From: Brevundimonas sp. MYb52
GTDB taxonomy: Bacteria > Pseudomonadota > Alphaproteobacteria > Caulobacterales > Caulobacteraceae
Direction of reading: 5' to 3'
Assembly: GCF_002979535.1 (NCBI RefSeq)
Contig: NZ_PCPB01000005.1
Location: 62,001 to 126,000 of the forward strand
Length of the DNA stretch: 64,000 nucleotides
Shown: positions 56,305 through 64,000 of the stretch, piece by piece
Position numbering within the stretch: the stretch's first letter is position 1
How the letters are laid out: the number at the start of each line of letters is the position of its first letter
Made by a program: the position numbers and the translations under genes
Notes under the pieces: generated by a model
The model's input: only the letters and a program-made list of their open reading frames with translations
Told to the model about the DNA's origin: nothing
Database searches by the model: none

Positions 56305-56757
56305 TTACCCCTTGTCGCGCGCGTCGTCCTTCGCCGCGCGCTCGGCCTGACCGCGCCAGCCATAGCCTTCGCCGTGCTTGCCGACGCTGGAGAAGGTCGC
56401 TTCCTCGGCCTTGTGGAAATACTGCTCGGCCACCATCCAGCCCTTGAAGGGGCGCAGCACGCCCAGGCACATCAGGGCCAGGATCGGCAGGGTGACGACG
56501 AAGTGCACCCAGACGGGCGGGTGGACGTTGAACTCGAAGATCATGAAGCCGATCATGCCGACGATCCCCACCGCCGACATGACGAAGAAGGCCGGGCCGT
56601 CCGCCGGGTCGGCGAAGCTGTAGTCCAGGCCGCAGTTGGTGCATTCCTTGCGGATGGTCAGATAGCCCTGGAACAGAGGGCCGACGCCGCAGCGCGGGCA
56701 GCGGCAGCGCACGCCTGTCTTCAGCGGGCTGAGGGGCGGATAGACGGGGTCGGACAC
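56305..56757 (-). CDS. DUF983 family protein
   Basis: 150 aa from a GTG at 56757; the open frame extends upstream but reads as non-coding. Two CxxC pairs (CRCPRCGVGPLF, CTNCGLDY) form a probable zinc ribbon, followed by two transmembrane segments (PAFFVMSAVGIVGMIGFMIF, VTLPILALMCLGVL). This is the PF06170 (DUF983) layout. The function is unknown; members often occur near respiratory genes, which is not the case here. Confidence 0.85.
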   Translation of the reverse strand: MSDPVYPPLSPLKTGVRCRCPRCGVGPLFQGYLTIRKECTNCGLDYSFADPADGPAFFVMSAVGIVGMIGFMIFEFNVHPPVWVHFVVTLPILALMCLGVLRPFKGWMVAEQYFHKAEEATFSSVGKHGEGYGWRGQAERAAKDDARDKG

Positions 56758-56875
56758 GGCAACACCTGACGAACGGGGTGACGATAACGTCGATACCGAG
56801 GATGTCGCCCTTTCACGCGCGCGTCGCAAGCGGGTGATTTGTCCTACCCACATGGTAAGGTTTTTTCAGCAGCGC

Positions 56876-56890
56876 TTTAACTGGCGTTAA
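56876..56890 (+). promoter_or_regulatory. CtrA-like box upstream of the TPR gene
   Basis: TTTA-ACTGGCG-TTAA, one mismatch from the Caulobacter CtrA consensus TTAA-N7-TTAA, 38 bases before the ATG. CtrA binding is inference from pattern alone. Confidence 0.4.
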
Positions 56891-56927
56891 CTGTGATGAA
56901 AGCCCTTTCGCGCGAGTGTGCGCGCGT

Positions 56928-59807
56928 ATGTCCGGGGCCACCGCCAGCAAGCGCGTTCTGAAGACGACCGTGGCGGCCGCCGCGGCGGGCGTCGTGGTGT
57001 TCGCGCCGCTCGCACCGCACGCCGAGGGCGCCAGGGCCAGCAGCGGCCCGGTCGAGATCCGCGTCGGCGCCAACTCCGGTTTCACCAAGATCGAATTCGC
57101 CGGGGCCGTGGGCGGACGCGCTCGGGTGCGCCAGGACGGCCGCGCCGTCATCGTCCGCATCGGCACGACCGCCGCCCCCGACGTCAGTCGTCTGCGCGTC
57201 GACCCGCCCAAGGGCGTCGACAAGGTCGAGACCCGTTCGGTGCAAGGCGCGACCGAACTGGTCCTGACCCTGGCCGAAGGGGCGGGCATTCGCTCCGGCG
57301 TCGCTGACGGTGCGGTCTGGCTCAACCTCTATGCGCCCGGCGCGGCGCCCGAGGGGGCCAAGCCCTCGGTCGTGCCTGCCGGCGGAGCCGTTCCGGTGAC
57401 CGCCGAGGTCAAGGACGAGACGACGCGCCTGACCTTCGCCTGGGCCGCGCCGGTCGGGGCGGCCGTCTTCCGGCGCGGCGACGCGGTCTGGGTGGTGTTC
57501 GACGCCGCCGCCCGCATGAACATGCCCGCCGCCGCAAAGGCCGGCGACGCGGCCAAGGCGCGCTGGGCCGCCGGTCCCGACTTCACCGCCATCCGTATTC
57601 CCGCCGCCGAGGGCCAGACGGTGTCGGCCCGCGCCGACGGCGCCGCGTGGGTCGTCACCCTGGGCGGCGCCGCGCCGACCGTGACCGGCGTCGAGATCGG
57701 CCGCGACGACAGCGTCCAGACGGCCCTGACCGCGCGCATGGCCGGGGCCACCAAGACCGTGTGGCTGACCGATCCCATGGTCGGCGACCGCTTCGCCGCC
57801 GTCACGGCGCTTGCGCCTGGCAAGGGCATGGCGCGGGGGCGCCGCACCGTCGATCTGGCCCTGCTGCCCACCGCCCACGGTCTGGCGGTCGAGACGCCGA
57901 CCGATGACCTGACCGTCAAGGCTGAGGGCGACATCGTCACCCTGTCGCGGCCCAGAGGCCTGCGCCTGTCGCCGCCGACGGTCGGCCTGGAAGCCGCCGC
58001 CGAAACCCACGCCCCGCGCGCCGCCGTGCGCCCGGCCTTGATCATTTCCGACTGGGCCGATCTGGGAAGCGACAGCTTCAACGACCGTCATCGCGCGCTG
58101 CAGGTCGCCGCCGAACTGGAAAGCGGCCGCGCCGCCGAGGACCCGCGGGCCCCCATCGAATCTCGCTTGGCCTACGCCCGTTTCCTGGTGGGGCAGGGGC
58201 TGGGTTATGAGGCCATCGGCGTGCTGAACGCCCTGGTCAAGCAGACCCCGGCCATGCAGGGCGTGGCCGAGGTGCGCGGCCTGCGCGGCGCCGCCCGCGC
58301 CTCCATCGGGCGCCTGGCCGAGGCCGAGGCGGATTTCTCCGCCGGCGCTCTGGCGGGCGATCCCTCGACCCGCGTCTGGCAGGGCTATATCGCCGCCCAG
58401 CGCAGCGACTGGACCACGGCGCGGCAGGCCTTCGCCGCCGGCGCGGGCGTGGTCGACAACTTCACCCCCGAGTGGCGCGCTCGCTTCGGCGCGGCCCATG
58501 CCCTGGCCGCCGTCGAGACCGGCGATCTGGACGCCGCGCGCGAACTGCTGGCCTATGTCTTCAGCCAGCCGGGCATCTCGGCGGCGGATCAACTGACCGC
58601 CCGTCTGGTCCAGGCTCGGTTGTTCGAGCTGGAACAGAAGCCAGCCCAGGCTTTGGCCCTCTACAAGGCCGTGGCCCGCGCCCCGTTGGACGGCATCGCC
58701 ACCCCGGCCAAGCTGGGCGTCGTGCGGCTGGAAATGGCCAGGGGGACGATGAAGCCCGATACGGCGGCGGCTCAGCTGGAGGCGCTGAAGTGGCGTTGGC
58801 GCGGCGACGGCACCGAACTGGCCGTGATCCGCAGCCTGGGCGAGCTCTATCTGTCGCAGGGCCGTTACCGCGAGGCCCTGACCACGCTGAAGGCGGCGGG
58901 CCGCAAGATCGTGGTCCTGCCCGGCGGCGACAAGCTGCAGTCCGATCTGGACAACGCCTTCCGCGCCCTGTTCCTCGACGGCGCCGCCGACGGCTTGCAG
59001 CCGGTGCAGGCCCTGGCGCTCTTCTTTGACTTCCGCGAGCTGACGCCGGTCGGCGCCGACGGCGACGAGATGGTGCGGCGTCTGGCCCGTCGACTGATCG
59101 ACGTCGATCTGCTGGATCAGGCGGCGGAGTTGCTGAAGTATCAGGCCGACAACCGCCTCGACGGCGTGGCCAAGGCCCAGGTCTCGACCAATCTGGCCGC
59201 TGTCTATCTGATGAACCGCCAGCCGGAACAGGCGCTGCAGGCCCTGTGGAGCTCGCGCACCACCCTTCTGCCCACGGCCATGAACACCGAGCGCAGGGCG
59301 CTCGAGGCCCGCGCCTTGATGGAACTGGGCCGCTATGACCATGCACTGGAGCTACTGGGCAAGGACGCCTCGCCTGCCGGTCGCGATGTGCGGGCCGAGA
59401 TCTTCTGGAAGCAGCAGCAGTGGGGCGCGGCGGCGGCCATCTACGAGCAGCAGTTGGGCAATCGCTATCGCGATACGGTCATCCCGCTGACGGCGGATGA
59501 GGAGAACCGGCTGATCCGCGCCGGGGTCGGCTACTCGCTGGCGCGCGACGCGGGCGCGTTGAACCGCCTGTCGAACAACTATTCCGGCTTTGCCGACAAG
59601 GCCCGCTCGCCGGGCGGCATCCGCATCGCCCTGGCGGGGCTGGACGGCGCCGACGGCTCGGGCCGTCCGCAGGACTTCGCCACCCTCAGCGCCGGGGCGG
59701 ACACCTATGCGGGCTGGATCGCGGCGACCAAGGCCGAGTTCAGACAGAAAACGGGCGGGGAGCGCCCTGCGACCCCCGCCCGTACCCAGGCGGCCGGAGC
59801 CGCCTGA
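56928..59807 (+). CDS. Large exported TPR-repeat protein with AMIN-like N-terminus
   Basis: 959 aa from ATG 56928 (a GTG at 56916 is in frame). The signal peptide ends around HAEG (~34). Residues ~42-150 (VEIRVGANSGFTKIEFAG..., VDKVETRSVQGATELVLTL) look AMIN-like, a beta-domain that targets envelope structures. After a second beta-rich region the C-terminal half has tetratricopeptide-type helices (AESRLAYARFLV, LAQRSDWTTARQAFAAGA, ALYKAVARAPLDG, AVYLMNRQPEQALQALWS). A CtrA-like box precedes it. It may scaffold a periplasmic or flagellar/polar structure; no specific name is recognised. Confidence 0.75.
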   Translation: MSGATASKRVLKTTVAAAAAGVVVFAPLAPHAEGARASSGPVEIRVGANSGFTKIEFAGAVGGRARVRQDGRAVIVRIGTTAAPDVSRLRVDPPKGVDKVETRSVQGATELVLTLAEGAGIRSGVADGAVWLNLYAPGAAPEGAKPSVVPAGGAVPVTAEVKDETTRLTFAWAAPVGAAVFRRGDAVWVVFDAAARMNMPAAAKAGDAAKARWAAGPDFTAIRIPAAEGQTVSARADGAAWVVTLGGAAPTVTGVEIGRDDSVQTALTARMAGATKTVWLTDPMVGDRFAAVTALAPGKGMARGRRTVDLALLPTAHGLAVETPTDDLTVKAEGDIVTLSRPRGLRLSPPTVGLEAAAETHAPRAAVRPALIISDWADLGSDSFNDRHRALQVAAELESGRAAEDPRAPIESRLAYARFLVGQGLGYEAIGVLNALVKQTPAMQGVAEVRGLRGAARASIGRLAEAEADFSAGALAGDPSTRVWQGYIAAQRSDWTTARQAFAAGAGVVDNFTPEWRARFGAAHALAAVETGDLDAARELLAYVFSQPGISAADQLTARLVQARLFELEQKPAQALALYKAVARAPLDGIATPAKLGVVRLEMARGTMKPDTAAAQLEALKWRWRGDGTELAVIRSLGELYLSQGRYREALTTLKAAGRKIVVLPGGDKLQSDLDNAFRALFLDGAADGLQPVQALALFFDFRELTPVGADGDEMVRRLARRLIDVDLLDQAAELLKYQADNRLDGVAKAQVSTNLAAVYLMNRQPEQALQALWSSRTTLLPTAMNTERRALEARALMELGRYDHALELLGKDASPAGRDVRAEIFWKQQQWGAAAAIYEQQLGNRYRDTVIPLTADEENRLIRAGVGYSLARDAGALNRLSNNYSGFADKARSPGGIRIALAGLDGADGSGRPQDFATLSAGADTYAGWIAATKAEFRQKTGGERPATPARTQAAGAA

Positions 59808-59826
59808 TTTTCTCTTTTTAAGAGAG

Positions 59827-59868
59827 GCCCCTAACGCCTCGCACGCGGTGCGAGGCTACTTGAGGGGC
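59827..59868. terminator. Two-stem hairpin between convergent genes
   Basis: Outer arms GCCCCT (59827-59832) and AGGGGC (59863-59868) enclose an inner perfect stem GCCTCGCA/TGCGAGGC (59836-59856). It lies between the TPR gene (+) and hup (-). No strong T-run on either side; likely a transcription barrier or mRNA end-stabiliser. Confidence 0.55.
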
Positions 59869-59914
59869 AAAGCCGGACAGTTCGTGAAATCACGACCCCG
59901 TCTGGCCTAAAGGC

Positions 59915-60193
59915 TTAGCCGTTGACGGCGTCCTTCAGGGGCTTGGACACGCGGAAGCGCACAGCCTTCGAAGCAGCGATCTTGATGGTCGCGCCCGTGG
60001 CCGGGTTGCGGCCTTCGCGCTCGGCGCGCTCGGCGGTGTCGAAGACGCCCAGGTTCGAGATGCGGACGTCCGAACCCGAAACCAGGCTCTTGTGGATGTT
60101 CTTGACGATCGCGTCGAGGACGCGGCCGGCGTCGGCCTGCGAGACACCTGCGTCCTTGGCGACGGCGGCGATCAGTTCGGCTTGAGTGGTCAT
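59915..60193 (-). CDS. hup: HU-family nucleoid DNA-binding protein
   Basis: 92 aa from ATG 60193. Helical dimerisation part (TTQAELIAAVAKDAGVSQADA), beta-arm signature GRNPATGATIKIAASKAVRF and C-terminal LKDAVNG match HU. It bends and compacts DNA. Some alphaproteobacterial HU copies are ~90 aa, like this one. Its upstream space also holds the end of the fliP gene on the same strand. Confidence 0.95.
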   Translation of the reverse strand: MTTQAELIAAVAKDAGVSQADAGRVLDAIVKNIHKSLVSGSDVRISNLGVFDTAERAEREGRNPATGATIKIAASKAVRFRVSKPLKDAVNG

Positions 60194-60307
60194 AAGGGTT
60201 TTCCCAGTGGTGGTCGTCCGATTCCCGGACGAAGACCGGAGGATCAACACGTGTTTGCCCGAGCTTGGCAAGCCCGCATGACGCTCAAAGCCCCTGAGGG
60301 CGGGGAC

Positions 60308-61288
60308 TTATCCCCCGCCAGCGCCTCTCTGGAAGCTCTCGACCAGGCTTCCCGCGACCAGACGCCAGCCGTCCACCAGCACGAAGAAGATCAGCTTGAA
60401 CGGCAGGGAAATGACCACCGGCGGCAGCATCATCATACCCATGGACATCAGCACGCTGGCGACCACCAGATCGATCACAAGGAACGGAACGAAAAGAAGA
60501 AATCCGATCGTGAAGGCCTTCTTCAACTCACTGATCATGAAGGCCGGCGTGACCACTCGCAGGGGCAGTTCCTGCACGTCCTGAGGGGGGGTGACTTTCG
60601 ACAGTCGGGTGAACAGGGCCAGGTCGCCCTGGTCCACCTGGGCCAGCATGAAGGTTTTCACCGGTTCGGAGGCCGCGTCGAAGGCCTGAGGCAGCTCCAT
60701 CTGCTGATCCATCAGCGGGCGGATGCCCGAATCATAGGCGTCCTGCCAGGTCGGGGCCATGACGATGGCGCTGAGAAACAGGGCCAGGGACACCAGCACC
60801 GCGTTGGGCGGCGACTGCTGCATCCCCAGCGCGGTGCGCAGCAAGGACAGCACCACGATGATGCGCACGAAGCTGGTGGTCATGATGACGATGGAGGGGG
60901 CCAGCGACAGGACGGTCATCAGCCCCACCAGCTGCACCACCCGCTGCGTCAGGCCTGCGCCGGTGCCCAGGTCGATGTTGATGGCCGATCCGTTCTGCGC
61001 CACCTCCTGCGCCAGCGCGCCCAGAGGCCAGACCAGACACAGGGCGGTGGTGATCAGCGACAGCAGGGCGGCGCGCTTCAGCTCGGCGCGCGAGGGCAGG
61101 GCGAAAACACTTTCCTCCCCACGACGTGGGGAGGGGGACCGCGCAGCGGTGGAGGGGGCGGCGCGACGGCAGGCATTGGAGCGTGAAGACGGGTAGGGCG
61201 GCGTCGCCCCCTCCGTCACGGTCGCTGCGCGCCCGCGCCACCTCCCCATTCGCGATGCGAACAGGGAGGAAAGGCTGAAGCGGTTCAT
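60308..61288 (-). CDS. fliP: Flagellar export protein FliP with repeat-encoded N-terminal extension
   Basis: 326 aa from ATG 61288, overlapping the fliO stop by four bases. FliP is normally ~245-270 aa. Here residues ~7-58 are encoded by a 156-base inverted repeat pair (61114-61269), exactly 52 codons, followed by the real signal-like segment (~73-93, LLSLITTALCLVWPLGALAQ) and intact FliP helices (SIVIMTTSFVRIIVVLSLLR, MSELKKAFTIGF-like MISELKKAFTIGFLLF). No in-frame ATG or GTG was seen between the repeat and the hydrophobic core. FliP is the core of the export gate. Confidence 0.9.
   Translation of the reverse strand: MNRFSLSSLFASRMGRWRGRAATVTEGATPPYPSSRSNACRRAAPSTAARSPSPRRGEESVFALPSRAELKRAALLSLITTALCLVWPLGALAQEVAQNGSAINIDLGTGAGLTQRVVQLVGLMTVLSLAPSIVIMTTSFVRIIVVLSLLRTALGMQQSPPNAVLVSLALFLSAIVMAPTWQDAYDSGIRPLMDQQMELPQAFDAASEPVKTFMLAQVDQGDLALFTRLSKVTPPQDVQELPLRVVTPAFMISELKKAFTIGFLLFVPFLVIDLVVASVLMSMGMMMLPPVVISLPFKLIFFVLVDGWRLVAGSLVESFQRGAGGG
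61114..61269. repeat. Palindromic repeat pair, family C, inside fliP
   Basis: Hairpins CCTCCCC...GGGGAGG at 61114-61134 and CCTCCCC...GGGAGG at 61241-61269 with related flanks (GCGCAGCG, GGAGGGGGCG) in opposite orientation make a REPIN-like unit. It is 156 bases (52 codons) and keeps the fliP frame open. Confidence 0.82.
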
Positions 61289-61572
61289 TTCGCGTCTCCC
61301 GTTTCGGCAACGGGGCCGCGCGGCTCGATCAACTCGCGTCCTTCGCCCAGCAGGATCAGCCGCTCCTCGGCGTCCACCCGCACCAGGACCAGACGGCGCG
61401 CTGGGTCCAGCACCAGGGTCTCGATGACCTGCAACCGCCGGGCGCCGCGCTCGGCCTGGAACTTCGCCAGCACCTGCGGCGCATAGCGACGCGCCGCCCA
61501 GGCGGCCAGGCCGATCAGGCCCAGTGTGATCGCCAGGCCGAACACCGCCCGGAACAGGTCGAGGAAATTCAT
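61285..61572 (-). CDS. fliO: Flagellar biosynthesis protein FliO
   Basis: 95 aa from ATG 61572 (a TTG six codons upstream is also open). One transmembrane segment (~6-27, FRAVFGLAITLGLIGLAAWAA) and a cytoplasmic domain with RRLQVIETLVLDPARRLVLVRVD, the FliO hallmark (LDPRRRLVLVR). It helps FliP assemble in the export gate. Four-base overlap with fliP shows coupling. Confidence 0.88.
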   Translation of the reverse strand: MNFLDLFRAVFGLAITLGLIGLAAWAARRYAPQVLAKFQAERGARRLQVIETLVLDPARRLVLVRVDAEERLILLGEGRELIEPRGPVAETGDAK

Positions 61573-61638
61573 GCGGATTCGAGGCCCCAACAGCGCCTAC
61601 AGGCGCGCCGCTTCGCCCGCACGTTTCGCGGCTCGTGG

Positions 61639-61653
61639 TTAACGCCGCGTTTA
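61639..61653. promoter_or_regulatory. CtrA-like box between fliO and flgB
   Basis: TTAA-CGCCGCG-TTTA, one mismatch from TTAA-N7-TTAA, lying between the divergent fliO and flgB starts, with a further TTAA at 61667. Early flagellar genes of Caulobacter are CtrA-controlled, so the site is plausible; binding is inference. Confidence 0.5.
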
Positions 61654-61716
61654 GAAACACCGAATATTAACCATGGAGGCGGCAAATTCTGCCGATCAAC
61701 CGTGCGAGGCGACCGC

Positions 61717-62121
61717 GTGTCCGTCACCGACATTCCGCTGCTGAATCAGATCAAGGGCCGTCTCGGATGGCTCGACGATCGTCAGCGCGTGATCGCCCAG
61801 AACGTCGCCAACTCCGACACCCCTGGCTTCATGGCCCGCGACCTGAAGGCGCCGACCGACTTCGCCGAGGCCATGCGCACCGGCGGCGGCCTGCGGATGG
61901 TCGCCACCAACGCCCGCCACATCACCCCGGCGGGGCGGGCCGCACGCTTCGACTCGCTGAACGCGCCCGATTCGGAGACCACGCTCGACGGCAACTCGGT
62001 CGTGGTCGAGGAGCAGATGCTCAAGATGGCCGAGAGCCGCATGGCCTATGACGCGGCCATCGGCTTCTACCAGAAGTCCATGCAGATGATCCGCCTGGCG
62101 GCCAAGAAGCCCGGCGTCTGA
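61717..62121 (+). CDS. flgB: Flagellar rod protein FlgB
   Basis: 134 aa from a GTG at 61717 with GAGG seven bases upstream; GTG 61702 is the other possibility. The N-terminal motif QRVIAQNVANSDTPGFMARDL is the flagellar rod/hook signature, with a C-terminal helix YDAAIGFYQKSMQMIRLA. It forms the proximal rod. It is 13 bases before flgC. Confidence 0.93.
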   Translation: MSVTDIPLLNQIKGRLGWLDDRQRVIAQNVANSDTPGFMARDLKAPTDFAEAMRTGGGLRMVATNARHITPAGRAARFDSLNAPDSETTLDGNSVVVEEQMLKMAESRMAYDAAIGFYQKSMQMIRLAAKKPGV

Positions 62122-62134
62122 GGGAGACTGATCC

Positions 62135-62569
62135 ATGCCTGATCCGGTCAACGGCCGTCCCGTCACCCCGCGAAACACCGCCATGGGCGTCGCCGCCGGC
62201 GCCCTGAAGGCGCAGCAGTCGCGCATGCGCATCATCGCCGAGAACATCGCCAACGCCCAGTCGACGGCCACGGTCGCGGGCGGCGAGCCCTATCGTCGCC
62301 AGACCCCGGTCTTCCAGGCGCGCAACGTCAACGGCGCCACCGGCGTGGTCCTGGCCGAGGTCCGCCCGGACCAGAGCCCCTTCCGCGTCGAATACGACCC
62401 CTCGCACCCGGCCGCCAACGCCGAGGGCTATGTCCAGCGACCCAATGTCGACACCCTGGTCGAGGCCATGGACATGCGCGAGGCGCAGCGCGCCTACGAG
62501 GCCAATCTGAACGTCATCGAGACGGCGCGGAACATGGAGTCCCGCACCCTCGACATCATCAAGAAGTAA
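62135..62569 (+). CDS. flgC: Flagellar rod protein FlgC
   Basis: 144 aa. KAQQSRMRIIAENIANAQSTATVAGGEPYRRQ is the N-terminal rod signature, and the C-terminal QRAYEANLNVIETARNMESRTLDIIKK the coiled-coil helix of FlgC. ATG preceded by GGGAGA. Part of flgB-flgC-fliE. Confidence 0.95.
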   Translation: MPDPVNGRPVTPRNTAMGVAAGALKAQQSRMRIIAENIANAQSTATVAGGEPYRRQTPVFQARNVNGATGVVLAEVRPDQSPFRVEYDPSHPAANAEGYVQRPNVDTLVEAMDMREAQRAYEANLNVIETARNMESRTLDIIKK

Positions 62570-62579
62570 GGGCTAGCCC

Positions 62580-62891
62580 ATGAACCCCATGATGGCGGCC
62601 AAGGCCTATGCAGCCGTTCAGGGCGGAGCCATGCCCACGGCGACGCCGCCCAGCGCGGCTTCGGCCGCCCAGGGACCGGGCTTTTCGGAACTGCTGCAGA
62701 ACGTCATGACCCAGACGGCCCAGCAGACACGCGGCGCCGAAACCCAGATGAGCCAGATGGTCCAGGGCCAGGGCAGCCTGATCGACGTCGTCACCGCCGT
62801 CTCCTCCGCCGAAGCCTCTCTGGAAACCGTCATGGCCGTCCGCGACCAGGTCATCTCGGCCTATCAGGAAATCATGCGGATGCCGATCTGA
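62580..62891 (+). CDS. fliE: Flagellar hook-basal body protein FliE
   Basis: 103 aa. The C-terminal half (VVTAVSSAEASLETVMAVRDQVISAYQEIMRMPI) is the FliE signature; the N-terminal half is a low-complexity Ala-rich stretch. It joins MS-ring and rod. No fliQ follows; the next gene lies on the other strand. Confidence 0.94.
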   Translation: MNPMMAAKAYAAVQGGAMPTATPPSAASAAQGPGFSELLQNVMTQTAQQTRGAETQMSQMVQGQGSLIDVVTAVSSAEASLETVMAVRDQVISAYQEIMRMPI

Positions 62892-62903
62892 GGGCTTGTC
62901 TTG

Positions 62904-63026
62904 CCGTCATCCCGGGGCCGCGCAGCGGAACCCGGGACCCAGACGGTCGTGCATTCGTGGTTCTGGGCCGTTCTCGCTGAAACGTCTGGGCCCCGGATCG
63001 CCCCTGCGGGTCGTCCGGGGTGACGG
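62904..63026. repeat. Inverted repeat pair, family D
   Basis: CCGTCATCCCGGGGCCGCGC... (62904-62942) and its rough inverse ending ...GGGGTGACGG (62986-63026) flank ~43 bases. The CCGTCATCCC unit is a common intergenic repeat type in alphaproteobacteria. It lies between fliE and the convergent protease-like gene. Confidence 0.75.
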
Positions 63027-63048
63027 CGGAGAGGGAGGCGCCGCCCTT

Positions 63049-64000
63049 CTAGTCCGCCAGATAGCCCGACGCGTCCACAAAGGCCTGAACCGCCGCCGGG
63101 TCGGAGTAGTCCAGCTCGATCATGGTCTTGAGCGCCGCCGCCTTGTCCGATGCCCGGTCGTAATAGCCGCGCGTGATGGCGTAGCCGACGTAGTAGCCGA
63201 GGTCGCGCACGCCGAAGGCGTTGTCGGCGCTGTTGTAGAGCCAGCCGCTGAAGTCCTCGCCCGCCATGTCGCGGCGGAAGGCGGCCTTGATGGCGGGATC
63301 ATGGGCCGGTCCATAGGCGACATAGGCCAGATCGGGCATCCGCCCCGTCACCTGTTCCGCCACGAAGTCGGCCACGCCCTCATAGACGGCCTGCGACAAC
63401 AGGTTGCTGCGCTCGCCGACCTGCTGGGTGTGAACCACCTCGTGCACGGCCAGCAGGTCCAGGTTGTCCAGCGGCTTGCTGGCGAAGTAGGAGGCGAAGA
63501 AGCGTTGCAGACCCGCCGGCATTTCCGAGGTGTCGACGCTGGCGTCGCCCGTGGCCATTTCGACGCCCAGCAGCACCTTGTCGCCCTGGGTGGTTCCAGC
63601 CGAGCGCAGGGCGCCGACCTCGAAATAGATGCCGGCGGGGCGCAACTCGGGATAGAGGGCCTTGAACCGTTCCAGATGCGCTTCCAGCCGCGTCAGGGCG
63701 CCTGCCGCCAGCGCCGTGCGCGGCCGCACCGTGTCCCAGTAGGCCGGATAGGCGCGGATGGCGTTCAGATAGGTGTCCGCCGTATAGCCCTTGGCCTCCA
63801 TGAAGGCGGTCAGGCCCGGCGTGCCCGCGTCGATATAGAGGCGTTGGAAAGCGGCCTTCTGCGCCTCGGGCGTGTCCGCTGCGCGCACGGCGTCATAGGC
63901 GGTCCAGAAGCGGGCGACGTCGCCGTCTTCCAGCCGGATCGGCGTGGTCTGCGCCTGGGCGCTTGCGGCCACGAGGCCCAGACCCAGACTGATCGCCAAA
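63049..64000 (-). CDS. Putative exported zinc metallopeptidase (HExxH), partial
   Basis: At least 316 aa; the true start is beyond the window end. A signal-like stretch (ISLGLGLVAASAQAQ) precedes a ~300-residue domain with the zinc motif HEVVHTQQ (two His) and a downstream YEGVADFVAE that supplies a third Glu ligand. The order resembles DUF2268-type predicted proteases, but that family name is a guess. The C-terminal part is helix-rich (VRDLGYYVGYAITRGYYD). Function unknown. Confidence 0.7.
   Translation of the reverse strand, partial: LAISLGLGLVAASAQAQTTPIRLEDGDVARFWTAYDAVRAADTPEAQKAAFQRLYIDAGTPGLTAFMEAKGYTADTYLNAIRAYPAYWDTVRPRTALAAGALTRLEAHLERFKALYPELRPAGIYFEVGALRSAGTTQGDKVLLGVEMATGDASVDTSEMPAGLQRFFASYFASKPLDNLDLLAVHEVVHTQQVGERSNLLSQAVYEGVADFVAEQVTGRMPDLAYVAYGPAHDPAIKAAFRRDMAGEDFSGWLYNSADNAFGVRDLGYYVGYAITRGYYDRASDKAAALKTMIELDYSDPAAVQAFVDASGYLAD

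Overview
The window is about 67% GC and densely packed, with many ATGA/GTGA stop-start overlaps. It looks like a chromosomal segment of a member of Caulobacteraceae, most likely Brevundimonas or a close relative. Evidence: the large chemotaxis operon has the gene order known from Caulobacter crescentus (mcp-cheX-cheY-cheA-cheW-cheR-cheB-cheY-cheD-cheU-cheY-cheE); there are three large TonB-dependent receptors; an alpha-glucan locus is built around a receptor; and flagellar genes carry a TTAA-N7-TTTA box resembling CtrA sites. I found no tRNA, rRNA, CRISPR array, insertion sequence or prophage.

Layout. 1-1589 (-): FixLJ-like two-component pair, the regulator cut by the window edge. 1971-2696: TorF-type putative porin. 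2731-12351: twelve-gene chemotaxis operon closed by a hairpin. 12417-13670 (-): D-amino acid dehydrogenase. 13818-28407: alpha-glucan utilisation locus with GH15, esterase, MFS sugar carrier and GH97 in one operon, a LacI regulator, two GH13 enzymes in a second operon, and a divergent TonB-dependent receptor. TTTGCA repeats lie in both control regions. 28577-34658: two MFS transporters, the tRNA hydroxylase TrhO and an AidB-like acyl-CoA dehydrogenase.

34701-52184 is a secretion region: an OmpA-like lipoprotein, a proline-rich TonB-like protein, a prepilin peptidase, a large lipoprotein, a TonB-dependent receptor, then gspC to gspM in order. Strong hairpins separate the lipoprotein, the receptor and gspC. 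The layout suggests a type II secretion system working with its own TonB-type outer-membrane receptor and a lipoprotein; this is inference. A membrane-anchored LuxR-type regulator and two small unrecognised genes follow (52265-53596).

53737-64000: a third TonB-dependent receptor, a DUF983 protein, a large TPR protein, HU, and flagellar genes in two divergent sets (fliO-fliP on -, flgB-flgC-fliE on +), ending in a zinc-protease-like gene cut by the edge. Palindromic REP-like repeats occur as inverted pairs between genes. Two of them are translated: one pair makes up residues ~7-58 of FliP, and one single copy lies in the GspH leader. These in-frame repeats, and the receptor/lipoprotein/TonB-like set beside the secretion genes, are the most unusual things here.
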